DNA of 53,520 nucleotides from Streptomyces sp. SID486. Its GTDB lineage: Bacteria; Actinomycetota; Actinomycetes; Streptomycetales; Streptomycetaceae. Shown one piece after another: positions 41,755 through 49,250 of the stretch. Both the position numbers and the translations under genes were made by a program. Position 1 is the stretch's first letter. Every line of letters begins with the position of its first letter. The stretch spans positions 1 to 53,520 of the forward strand of contig NZ_WWJT01000571.1 of assembly GCF_009865385.1 (NCBI RefSeq). The letters run 5' to 3'. The notes under the pieces are model-generated. The model was not told the origin of the DNA, ran no database searches, and saw nothing but the letters and a program-made list of their open reading frames with translations.

Positions 41755-42801
41755 TCAGTACGTCACCGTGATCCGCCGTGCGGGGCCGTCCACGCTGACG
41801 GTTCCGCCGTAAGGGATCACCAGTTGGGGATCGGTGTGTCCGAAGTCGACGTCGAACACCGCCATGGTGTGGGGGGCGTAAACCGCCAGAGCGCGCAGCA
41901 CCGCGGCACGCTGCTCGACGACGTAGCGCCGTCTGTTCCCCGCGCCGTTCGGCTGCTGGAAGGACCACGCTTTGGCACGGCCCATCAACAACGCCGGGAA
42001 GCGCGCCAGCAGACCGCGCTCTCCCATGTTGCGCAGGATCCGGAAGACGGCCTCCGCGCTCGGCATTTCCTCCGACGTCTCCAGGAACAGCACGCCACCG
42101 TCGTAGACGGCGACATCGTGTTCGATCTCGCGATCGGCCATCAACAACCACGACAGGATCTCCAGGTTGCCTCCCCAGGCGCGGCCGGTGACGACTCGGT
42201 CGGGCTGGTGCCAGGTCCAGCCGTCGGCGGGCTGCGAGTCCGGTTCCCGCTCGAAAGTGGCCGGATCGGCCCAGTCCCGGTCGGTGTCCCGGAACCGCTC
42301 GGCGGGGCGGAGTTCGTAGGGGCCCGGGGTGAACAGGGCCGCGCGTACCGACTCGGCGGTGGCGGGATGGAGTGCTGCCGGACGGCCGATCTCTGTCATC
42401 ACGCAGGCGCCGTGGTAGGCGACGATGCCCAAATTGTGCAGGAAGAGCAGCAGATTGGTGTTGTCGCTCGAGCCGAAGAAGGGCTTGGGGTCGGCGCGGA
42501 TCAGGTCCCGGTCCAGCAGCGGAAGGAGGGTGATCTGGTCGTCGCCACCGATGCTGGCCATCACCGCCCTGACCGAGGGATCGGCGAACGCGGCGTGGAG
42601 GTCGTCGGCGCGTTCCCTGGGCGTGGAGCCCATCTTACGAGTGGACGGATACTCCACTGGTTCGAGGCCGAAATCCTCCTGGAGCCGCTTGAGGCCCAGC
42701 TCGTACGGAAGAGGAAAGAGCCCGGGCAGTCCGGACGACGGCGAGACGATCGCTATGCGGTCGCCGGGCACGGGTTTGGGAGGATATGCGGGTGCGGTCA
42801 T
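41755..42801 (-). CDS. S66 LD-carboxypeptidase / MccF-like serine peptidase
   Basis: 348 residues. Nucleophile Ser in FFGSSDNTNLLLFLH, Glu in RAWGGNLEILSWLL and His in VDFGHTDPQLVIPYGG form the S66 Ser–Glu–His triad. GDRIAIVSPSSGLPGLFP opens the N-terminal domain. The WTWHQPDRVVTGRAWGG insertion resembles MccF, which cleaves the amide of microcin C-type peptidyl nucleotides, rather than muropeptide LD-carboxypeptidases. It is cytoplasmic. TAGCCT 7 nt before ATG 42801 indicates a leaderless mRNA. Confidence 0.85.
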   Translation of the reverse strand: MTAPAYPPKPVPGDRIAIVSPSSGLPGLFPLPYELGLKRLQEDFGLEPVEYPSTRKMGSTPRERADDLHAAFADPSVRAVMASIGGDDQITLLPLLDRDLIRADPKPFFGSSDNTNLLLFLHNLGIVAYHGACVMTEIGRPAALHPATAESVRAALFTPGPYELRPAERFRDTDRDWADPATFEREPDSQPADGWTWHQPDRVVTGRAWGGNLEILSWLLMADREIEHDVAVYDGGVLFLETSEEMPSAEAVFRILRNMGERGLLARFPALLMGRAKAWSFQQPNGAGNRRRYVVEQRAAVLRALAVYAPHTMAVFDVDFGHTDPQLVIPYGGTVSVDGPARRITVTY

Positions 42802-42808
42802 GACCGTC

Positions 42809-42814
42809 AGGCTA
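42809..42814 (-). promoter_or_regulatory. -10 hexamer TAGCCT, leaderless S66 peptidase gene
   Basis: Seven bases before ATG 42801. Confidence 0.5.
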
Positions 42815-43278
42815 GAGGGCTGAGCGGCCAGTGTTCGCGTTCATTTCAGAAGGTGATTCTCCGATGCATCGAGGGTGGGCGGGGCCGAGTTTCTTCCCTG
42901 ACGGACGAGCCACTTCGGCGTCCCCGCGGCCACCGCGCGCAGCCGTGTTTCTTCGGGAGCCGCGAAAGAACTGTGCTCCGCCGGCATCCACCTGGTGTGT
43001 CACAGCCGTGGGACGGAAGTCAGTCGTCCTGTCCTCGTCCTCGTCCTAGTCGCCCTCGTCCTCGCTGTCGCCCTCGTCGTCCTCAAGGCCGAGTACGTAC
43101 GTGACGGAGGAATCGGCTGTCTCCACGGTCACGAGGGGCGATGAAATGAGACAGCGCCTCGGAGCCCCTGACGGGCTGGTCGCCGGTGCCCAGTCCGCAT
43201 CGCCACCCGCTCCCCCGGGCGCGCGAGTGATCTCGGGCCAGGTGGTCCGGGAGCGCGGGCTGATCGGGGGCGCGCCTG
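42815..43278. other. intergenic downstream of tpg
   Basis: TTCATTTCAGAAGGTG at 42840–42855 resembles the IS end at 25305, so a dead IS end may lie here. The CCTCGT-type repeats at 43027–43083 and the short acidic frame at 43046–43132 are listed separately. No other gene seen. Confidence 0.35.
43046..43132 (-). CDS. possible small acidic peptide after tpg
   Basis: 28 codons from GTG 43132: VTVETADSSVTYVLGLEDDE then GDSEDEGD. The frame is strongly GC3-biased and ends in an acidic tail encoded by a CCTCGT-type repeat. It could be a real micro-gene or the tail of a lost gene. No ribosome-binding site seen. Confidence 0.25.
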   Translation of the reverse strand: MTVETADSSVTYVLGLEDDEGDSEDEGD

Positions 43279-43836
43279 CTACAGGTCGAACTCGAGATGC
43301 TCGATGTCCGTGAAACGGACCTCTTCCAACTGGCCGGCGCGGCGCCCGTCGTCCTGGAAGTACACCTCCTTGAGTGCTTCGGCCGCGATCTCCCGTAGCC
43401 GCTGGTCTCCGGCGTCGGCCTCCTGCGCTTCGAAGAGGCGGGCGGCGTAGCGGGGCGGAAGGGCGACGGTCAGGTGCCGGAGGCGGTCCTCGTCGGTGGA
43501 GCCGATCGGCGCGGTGTAGCCGATCCGCGCGCGGGTGTCGATGACGATGCCGCCGGTGGTCGCGGCCTGCCGCCGTGCCCTGGCCCGAACCTGGGGCTGC
43601 CACCGCTGCTTCACCTCACGCTCCAGGCGCGCGGCGAGGTCCGGGCGGGGCTTCTTGATCTGGTCCTTCACGTATCGTTCGACGGTGCGCTGGGAGATGC
43701 GCAGCATCTGGGCGACCGGCCTGGTGCCCTTGAGCTGCTTGACCAGGTACCGCATCTGCGCGCCCGCGCTCTTGGGTACCGGGCGGGTGAACGCCTTCTG
43801 CACCGCGGCGTCCAGGCCGTCCCCGATGAGGCTCAT
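43279..43836 (-). CDS. tpg: telomere terminal protein Tpg
   Basis: 185 residues, the standard Tpg length. SLIGDGLDAAVQKAFTRPVP and SAGAQMRYLVKQLKGTRPVA precede the helix-turn-helix MLRISQRTVERYVKDQIKKP. The central block TTGGIVIDTRARIGYTAPIG ends with S-T-D; by count this Thr is residue 114, the residue reported as the deoxynucleotidylation site in Streptomyces Tpg. Tpg is covalently attached to the 5' ends of linear replicons and primes end-patching. It is translated 12 nt after tap with AGGAGAAGG upstream. Confidence 0.95.
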   Translation of the reverse strand: MSLIGDGLDAAVQKAFTRPVPKSAGAQMRYLVKQLKGTRPVAQMLRISQRTVERYVKDQIKKPRPDLAARLEREVKQRWQPQVRARARRQAATTGGIVIDTRARIGYTAPIGSTDEDRLRHLTVALPPRYAARLFEAQEADAGDQRLREIAAEALKEVYFQDDGRRAGQLEEVRFTDIEHLEFDL

Positions 43837-43848
43837 GCCGGCCTTCTC

Positions 43849-46299
43849 CTACTCTCCGTTGTCGACGTCGGTGACGGTGCCGTCCTTGATGTAACGGGCG
43901 AGGTTGAGCGCCGGGGCGTCGAACCGCTCGCGGACCTCTTCGCCCCACAGGACGCTCTGGGTGCCCTCGTGCTTGACCAGGCCGGGGTTGATGCCGAGCT
44001 TGAAGCCGCCGGGAAGCGGCTTGCCGTCCCGGTAGGGCAGGAAGTCCAGCGGGCTCTCGCCGCCTGACGCGTATACGACGCAGTCGGACAGGACCGCGAC
44101 CGGGTACTGACCGGTGAACGCCGCGTGCTTGACGATCTTCCGGTGCAGGTTGATCCGCGTGCGGGAGATGACCGCCGCTCGGATGTCCGGCCGCCACGTC
44201 GGACGGGAGAGCGCCCGCCACGGCTCGCCCGGCCGCCATCCCTCACCCCGCGGGCGCTCGCGGAGCTTGCCCAGGCCGCCCTTGACGGTCGCCTTGATCG
44301 CCGACACCACGATCGCCAGCTGCGGGTCGCGCTCCTTGTAGCCGTCCATCGCCGTCAGGAACTCGGCCGGGTCCCTGTCCGCGTGCACGCCGAGGTCGGC
44401 CATGGTGGCGAGGTAGGCGTCGCGCAGCCGGTTGTACCAGCCGTCCAGGTAGCGGCCGTTCTCGTATCGGACGTACGCCTCGAGCGGGCGCACCTCGTAG
44501 CCGAGCTCCACGGCGTACGCCACGGTGGGCGTCGCGTACCAGGCCGGTCCGTCGGGACGGTCGCCCTTCGGCGTGAACGGGCTGGGCAGCAGCGAGCCGT
44601 CCAGCTCCACCCACTCCTTGCCGACCTTCACCTTCGACAGGTCGACGTGGCTGAGGTCGACGAGCCACGAGCCCGGCAGCTTCGGATCGAACACGGGGGC
44701 CTTGACGTGTGTCGGCTCACCGAGCCCGACGTTCAGGCCGTTCGCTCCGGCGGCGAAGGCCATGTTCACGTCGATGCCGACCAGGTGCCGCAGGGTGCAT
44801 TCGGCGTCCGTCATCGGCCGCGCCCAGTCGTACGCCTCCTCGAGCAGCTTCTCCGCCGGTCCGCGGACGTGGAAGCGCGGCAGGCCCTTGAGGATCGGGT
44901 GCCCGTCGGGGGCTTCGCACGGTGCACAGTCGACCGGGTCCCTGCCCAGGCTGCCGGGGTTGTGTTCGGAGTGCCGCTTGCCGTCGGCGTCCGGCTCGGA
45001 GGCGCGGGTCGGCGGGTGGAGTGCGGTCATCAGCTCCAGACCGGTCACGGCGGTCGAGCCGCGCGGCGTCATCACCCGAGACGCGTACACGCCCAGGACG
45101 CGGGCGAGTTCCGCCGGCGGCAGCGCAGCGGCGTCGGCCCAGTGGCGGGAGTCGAGGGCGTGCCAGGACGGGATGCACAGCTGGACGCAGGTCCGCCCCG
45201 AACCGGTGGCGGGGCGGTAGATCCGCGCCCACGGCCCGAAACCGCGCTTGGTCAGCTTCCAGTCGGCGCGCGCCAGCTGCTTGACGACCTTGTGGCCCTC
45301 CGGGATCCGCCCGACGAGCCGCTCCTCGTCGGTGAGGGCGACGGGGAGGCCGTAGCGGCGCAGAGCGGCCTCGGTGAGCACGATCAGAGGGTCGGCGTCC
45401 TTGCCGGGGCCGGACAGCTTCGGCTGGCCGAGCTTCGCCTCCTCGAGGGTCCAGTGCACCAGGGCGGGAATGCTCTTGGCGGGCACGTCCAGGACGAGGC
45501 CGCCGGTGCAGTACGCGAGGACCTGGCCGCCGGCGTCGACGTCGACGACCGCGAGCGGGCCGTTCTCGAAGCGCGGGTCGGTGCCGACTGCCGGGGAACC
45601 GGCCGGGGCCGCCTTCCATGCGTCGGGACGGCGGGACGCTGGCATGCTCTTCGGAGTCTGCGCCGGGGGCCTCCTGTCGGTAGCCGCCGGGGTGCTGTTG
45701 GCGGTACGCGCCGCGGTGCCGCTGGCGGTACGCGCCAAAGTGCCGTTCGCGGTACGCGCGGGGGTGCTGCCGGCGTTAGGCGCCGGGGTTCTGCGGGCGG
45801 TACGCGCCGGGCGGGGCGCGGTCCGTTCGGCAGGGGCGGGGGAAGCAGCGGTGGTCGAAGCAGTGGTGGTCGAAGTGGGAGCGGCAGAATCGGAGGCAGC
45901 GGAAACGGGGGCGGGAGCGGGAGCGTGGGAAGCGGAGGTGGTCCGGGTGGCGGGAGGTGGAGTCTCGGCCGCAGCGGCCGCGGTCGGCCCTCCGGACCCG
46001 GGCTGCGCCGCCGGAACAGACGCACCGGTGGGCGAGACCGGGGTGTCGGCGGGCGCCGGGTAGAGTTCCGCGAGTTTGTTCAGCAGCCGTGCGTACGCCT
46101 CGCGCTCGGGGCCGCGAGGTTCGGTCGTCTTCCTGACCGACTCCCAGCCGGACACCGTCGCCCGGCGCACCTTCAGCGCGGTGGCAACGTCGTCCAGCGT
46201 CAGGCCGTGGGCCTGGCGCAGTCGCCTGCGCTCCTCCGCGGGTGGCAGCGGAGCACGCGACGCCACCAGCGCGTCGACCGCGTCGAACAACTCGGACAT
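43849..46299 (-). CDS. tap: telomere-associated protein Tap
   Basis: 816 residues from ATG 46299, with a strong AGGAGG. The N-terminal XRE-type HTH is ERRRLRQAHGLTLDDVATAL then KVRRATVSGWESVRKTTEPR. An Ala/Pro/Thr-rich linker (residues ~85–240), partly built of ARTANGTL-type repeats, separates it from the large conserved C-terminal part (HLVGIDVNMAFAAGANGLNV, WVELDGSLLPSPFTPKGDRP, ILKGLPRFHVRGPAEKLLEE). Tap binds the 3' single-strand overhang of the replicating telomere and recruits Tpg. The linker is longer than I would expect for a ~740-residue Tap. It is the first gene of the tap–tpg operon. Confidence 0.95.
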   Translation of the reverse strand: MSELFDAVDALVASRAPLPPAEERRRLRQAHGLTLDDVATALKVRRATVSGWESVRKTTEPRGPEREAYARLLNKLAELYPAPADTPVSPTGASVPAAQPGSGGPTAAAAAETPPPATRTTSASHAPAPAPVSAASDSAAPTSTTTASTTAASPAPAERTAPRPARTARRTPAPNAGSTPARTANGTLARTASGTAARTANSTPAATDRRPPAQTPKSMPASRRPDAWKAAPAGSPAVGTDPRFENGPLAVVDVDAGGQVLAYCTGGLVLDVPAKSIPALVHWTLEEAKLGQPKLSGPGKDADPLIVLTEAALRRYGLPVALTDEERLVGRIPEGHKVVKQLARADWKLTKRGFGPWARIYRPATGSGRTCVQLCIPSWHALDSRHWADAAALPPAELARVLGVYASRVMTPRGSTAVTGLELMTALHPPTRASEPDADGKRHSEHNPGSLGRDPVDCAPCEAPDGHPILKGLPRFHVRGPAEKLLEEAYDWARPMTDAECTLRHLVGIDVNMAFAAGANGLNVGLGEPTHVKAPVFDPKLPGSWLVDLSHVDLSKVKVGKEWVELDGSLLPSPFTPKGDRPDGPAWYATPTVAYAVELGYEVRPLEAYVRYENGRYLDGWYNRLRDAYLATMADLGVHADRDPAEFLTAMDGYKERDPQLAIVVSAIKATVKGGLGKLRERPRGEGWRPGEPWRALSRPTWRPDIRAAVISRTRINLHRKIVKHAAFTGQYPVAVLSDCVVYASGGESPLDFLPYRDGKPLPGGFKLGINPGLVKHEGTQSVLWGEEVRERFDAPALNLARYIKDGTVTDVDNGE
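45690..45800 (-). repeat. 24-bp repeats inside the tap linker
   Basis: About four degenerate units encoding ARTANGTL, ARTASGTA and ARTANSTP. They explain the extended linker of Tap. Confidence 0.7.
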
Positions 46300-46656
46300 C
46301 GAACACCTCCTGACCGACACCCTACTGTGAACCGTACAAGTCGCGTTCCTTTCCCGTACGGATCGCGTACGTGTCGTCACGCCTCACCGGACGTCCCAGC
46401 CGGATCCGACTCCGAGGCCGGCCCCTCCGCGCAGGCAGCGGAAAGCCGGACCAGGCACAGCCGCCCCGAGGGTGGACGCAGGCTGTCGCCGCGCCCAGCC
46501 CGTGTCCTGTGTGAGCGGCCTGTCGAATCGAAGTGTCGCCAGTCGGCCACGCGGGTGTTCTGTGCGGCGCCATGAGGGGGCGAGCCGACACGCCCGATCG
46601 GGCGCGCCGACGACACGGCCCGGCTGTGAGTCGTACTCGGCCCCTCCCCCGCCCTG
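46300..46656. other. tap upstream region
   Basis: TAGGGT at about 46319–46324 (minus strand) could be the tap -10. CCGTACGG, CGTACG and CCGTAC boxes cluster at 46338–46372 and may bind a regulator. No gene is seen in the remaining 250 bases. Confidence 0.4.
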
Positions 46657-46848
46657 ATGCTCGCGTGCGGCCTCGGCGCGGTCGTCGGTGCGGACGTCGG
46701 TGCGGTCGTCGGTGCGCACATCGCGGTCCGGCACCCCGGTCGGCTCCACACCGTGAAGCGCTACGAGCCGATCGCGCGCCCCCGTGAGGGAGAACTAGGC
46801 AGCCGACCGGCGGCTTCCGGCCGTGCGTCCGGGTCGCGTCACGGGTGA
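46657..46848 (+). CDS. possible small membrane-anchored protein
   Basis: 63 residues: MLACGLGAVVGADVGAVVGA then HIAVRHPGRLHTVKRYEPIA. A glycine-zipper-like hydrophobic N-terminus is encoded by a short GTCGTCGGTGCG repeat. GC3 is very high. No ribosome-binding site is clear. It could be genuine, or repeat-derived. Confidence 0.3.
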   Translation: MLACGLGAVVGADVGAVVGAHIAVRHPGRLHTVKRYEPIARPREGELGSRPAASGRASGSRHG

Positions 46849-46920
46849 GCCGCCACTGGCTGATCGGGGAGTCTCCGGACGTCGGCGATGCCGTGCGGCT
46901 GCACTGTTCGGTGCCCCTGC

Positions 46921-47361
46921 TCAGTTCAGTTGCTCGGCCAGCCCGACGATGATGCCCTCCGGGCCGCGGACGTAGCAGAGCAGGTAGCTGTCCTCGAACC
47001 GGGCCATCTCGCCGACGAGTTCGGCGCCGTGCGGACGCAAGCGGGCGACGGTGTCCTCGATGTCGTCGACGGCGAACATGACGCGGTGCGTGCCCAGGAT
47101 GTTGTGTGGCCGGTTGCGCGGCCCGGCGCTGATCGCCGCGGGGCTGTGGTACTTCGCCAGCTCTAGCCGGCTGTGACCGTCCGGGGTGCGGACCATGGCG
47201 ATGTCACAGCGGACGCCGTCGAGTCCGGTGCACCGGTCGGCGACGGGGCCCTCGACCACCGCCCTGCCTTCCAGCTCCATACCGAGTTCGACGAAGAACG
47301 CGATGGCGGCGTCCATGTCCTCGACCACGATGCCGACGTTGTCCATCCGCTGAATCGCCAT
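46921..47361 (-). CDS. VOC-family (glyoxalase-fold) protein
   Basis: 146 residues from ATG 47361, with AAGGAG 9 nt upstream. The repeats start with MDNVGIVVEDMDAAIAFFVE and 'NILGTHRVMFAVDDIEDTVA'. The end is LLCYVRGPEGIIVGLAEQLN with the metal Glu replaced by GIIVGLAE (Glu shifted). HSRLELAKYHSP keeps the other acidic ligand. It is a probable small-molecule dioxygenase, isomerase or binding protein, and appears monocistronic. Confidence 0.85.
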   Translation of the reverse strand: MAIQRMDNVGIVVEDMDAAIAFFVELGMELEGRAVVEGPVADRCTGLDGVRCDIAMVRTPDGHSRLELAKYHSPAAISAGPRNRPHNILGTHRVMFAVDDIEDTVARLRPHGAELVGEMARFEDSYLLCYVRGPEGIIVGLAEQLN

Positions 47362-47571
47362 GCCGGTTGCTCCTTCTTCCTCCGTGCGGCCGGTGGTGGC
47401 CGCTGACGTCACTGGGACGGAGCCGCTGCCAGGTTCTCGACATCCCTACCACCGGCCTGGCGAAATTCTGGAACGCGCCTCGGCACCACTCGGGGCAGAC
47501 TCGCGAGCCGGGTGCGATGGGGAGGCAACCGTCCGGCCGACGCCTCAGCCGCCTACCGTCCGGCCAACGCC

Positions 47572-48372
47572 TCAGCCACCTGCCGGTGCAACCCGCGGCA
47601 CCGCCGGCGCGGTGTGCGGAAGACGCGGAGCGGGCCAGTCCGGGTCCCACCGCCAGGACGACCACGAGGCCGCGTCGGCGAACGGGCCGGAGCGTTCCGC
47701 GATCATCGCCAGGACCTGTTCGCGAGCGGCGTCCACGGCATGGTGTTCGGCGTCGGTGACGATGCCGAGCCGCCGCACTTGCGCGTACTCGTCTTCGTCC
47801 TTCCAGTGCCAGCCGGTCAGGTCGGGGGCGACGACCAGGTCCAAGGTCAGGTCGAAGGTGTCGAACCCGGACGAGGTGCGGCGAGTGGGGTGCTCGAAAT
47901 TCACGTACCAGTTCCGCAGCCCGTCGGCGGTGTAGAAGGCGTTGATGCTGAACCACGTCTCCGGGGGCTTCCACAGCAACAGCTCGGTCTCCTGCCACAC
48001 CGCTGCCACAAGCTCCCACACGCCGGTGGCCATCACGTCGAAAGCCTTCGTGCGTGCCGACTGGTCGCCGTCGTCGCGGGCCTTGACGTACAGGGCCGGC
48101 CAGCGGGTCTCGGCTCCCGGCGCGCAGGCGGCGACCAGGGCCTCGCCCGTGTCGGCGACGACGCGCAGTGCGTGTTCGTTCCACACGCGTCCGGAGCGGT
48201 ACACCTCCCGACGTACGACCGTCTGTCCCGCCTCGAAGGTGCGCACCCGTTCCACCCCTTTCGCCGCGGCCGGGCTGTCGGCGCGCGGCCACCAGCCCAG
48301 CGCAGATCGGGCCGTACGTGCAAGCCTCCTCCCGGCCCGGCGTGCCGCGGACCTCGACCCGGGAGAACGCAT
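47572..48372 (-). CDS. DUF402 (FomD-like) protein
   Basis: 266 residues. The core carries NEHALRVVADTGEALVAACA, the block 'LLLWKPPETWFSINAFYTAD', and NWYVNFEHPTRRTSSGFDTF followed by DLTLDLVVAPDLTGWHWKDE. This matches DUF402/FomD, a fold with nucleotide-phosphohydrolase members (FomD hydrolyses CMP-phosphonate intermediates). The acidic cluster DTFDLTLDLVV...KDEDE is the metal site. ATG 48372 is used; GGAGG lies 13 nt upstream, so a slightly later start is possible. The N-terminal 40 Arg-rich residues are atypical. Confidence 0.78.
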   Translation of the reverse strand: MRSPGSRSAARRAGRRLARTARSALGWWPRADSPAAAKGVERVRTFEAGQTVVRREVYRSGRVWNEHALRVVADTGEALVAACAPGAETRWPALYVKARDDGDQSARTKAFDVMATGVWELVAAVWQETELLLWKPPETWFSINAFYTADGLRNWYVNFEHPTRRTSSGFDTFDLTLDLVVAPDLTGWHWKDEDEYAQVRRLGIVTDAEHHAVDAAREQVLAMIAERSGPFADAASWSSWRWDPDWPAPRLPHTAPAVPRVAPAGG

Positions 48373-48516
48373 GCGAGCTCGGGTGTCCTCCTTGCACGGG
48401 TCGGCACTGCGGCCCGTCGGAGCGAGTCCGACGCTCCCTCACCCTGCGCCGCCGGTCAGCTGCCCGCCGGTGGTGCGGAGGCGCGCCCTCGCGAGGGCCT
48501 CCCGTCGCCTCCTGCC

Positions 48517-48660
48517 CCGCTCGGACCGGTTCCAGGCGTCTCCCGCCCCGCTCGGACCGGTTCCAGGCGTCTCCCGCCCCACCCGGACCGGTTCGAGGTG
48601 TCTCCTGGTCCGCTCAGACCGGTTCGAGGCGTCTTCTGGTCCGGTCAGACCGGTTCGAGG
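48517..48660. repeat. 31–33-bp repeat overlapping the GNAT stop codon
   Basis: Five units share CGGACCGGTTCCAGGCGTCT or the CAGACCGGTTCGAGGCG variant. The last unit encodes the end of the GNAT protein (RLEPV-stop), so the array grew from the gene's own 3' end. Confidence 0.8.
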
Positions 48661-49250
48661 CGGCAGGTGCCCTCAAGGATGGCGAGTTCGTCGTCGGTGG
48701 CCTGGAGTTTCCACTCGGGGGCGACGGTGGCGTAGGTGGTGACGTCATGCCAGATGCCATGGGTGCGGAACAGCTGCCGAAGGGTGGCCTCCGGGCGCAG
48801 GCCGGCTGCTTGCATCACCGTGGTCATCCGGTGGTGGTCGCTGCGGTGGCCGGCCCAGATCCGATGCAGGCCCAGGTGTCCGAACCCGTAGGCCATGAGC
48901 AGGCGGCCCGCCTCGTGGCCGTGGCCGCTGACGGGAGCTCCGGGCAGGAGAGCGAGGCTGGTGAGCATGGCGTTGCTGCCGTAGTCCTCGACGAGGAGTC
49001 CCATGGTGCCGACCAGGGTGTCGTCGTCCGGTGCGCAGACGGCGAGTGTGTACTTGCGGCGCGGATGGGTGTGGGGCTGGGCAAGGCTTCGGGCGAAGGC
49101 GTCGTGGGCCTGGTCGGCGCTCAGGCGGTCGATCCCGAGGTAGCGGGTGAGGACGGGGTGGGTGAAGATCCGTGCGAAGGGCTCGTGGTCGCCCGCGTGC
49201 AGTTCTCGCAGCCTCAGGTGCTCGCCGCGGAGTTCCGGGACCCGGTTCAC
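48645..49250 (-). CDS. GNAT-family N-acetyltransferase (RimJ-like)
   Basis: 201 residues from GTG 49250. NRVPELRGEHLRLRELHAGD and FARIFTHPVLTRYLGIDRLS form the RimJ/RimL-type start. SLALLPGAPVSGHGHEAGRL is the acetyl-CoA site, and AYGFGHLGLHRIWAGHRSDH then QAAGLRPEATLRQLFRTHG are motif B. Its GTG overlaps the stop of the ThiF-like gene by 4 nt (GTGA), implying coupled translation and a shared pathway. It probably acetylates an amine on a product or peptide handled by the ThiF protein. Confidence 0.83.
   Translation of the reverse strand: MNRVPELRGEHLRLRELHAGDHEPFARIFTHPVLTRYLGIDRLSADQAHDAFARSLAQPHTHPRRKYTLAVCAPDDDTLVGTMGLLVEDYGSNAMLTSLALLPGAPVSGHGHEAGRLLMAYGFGHLGLHRIWAGHRSDHHRMTTVMQAAGLRPEATLRQLFRTHGIWHDVTTYATVAPEWKLQATDDELAILEGTCRLEPV

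Noticed and set aside
42840..42855. IS-end-like sequence TTCATTTCAGAAGGTG
   Set aside because: Resembles the end of the IS at 25305, but no partner end or transposase remnant is nearby.
40687..43104. 805-codon open frame on the plus strand
   Set aside because: It runs antisense through the methyltransferase and the S66 peptidase, both of which have catalytic motifs and promoters.
44125..46575. 816-codon open frame on the plus strand
   Set aside because: Antisense shadow of tap; no motif and no start signal.
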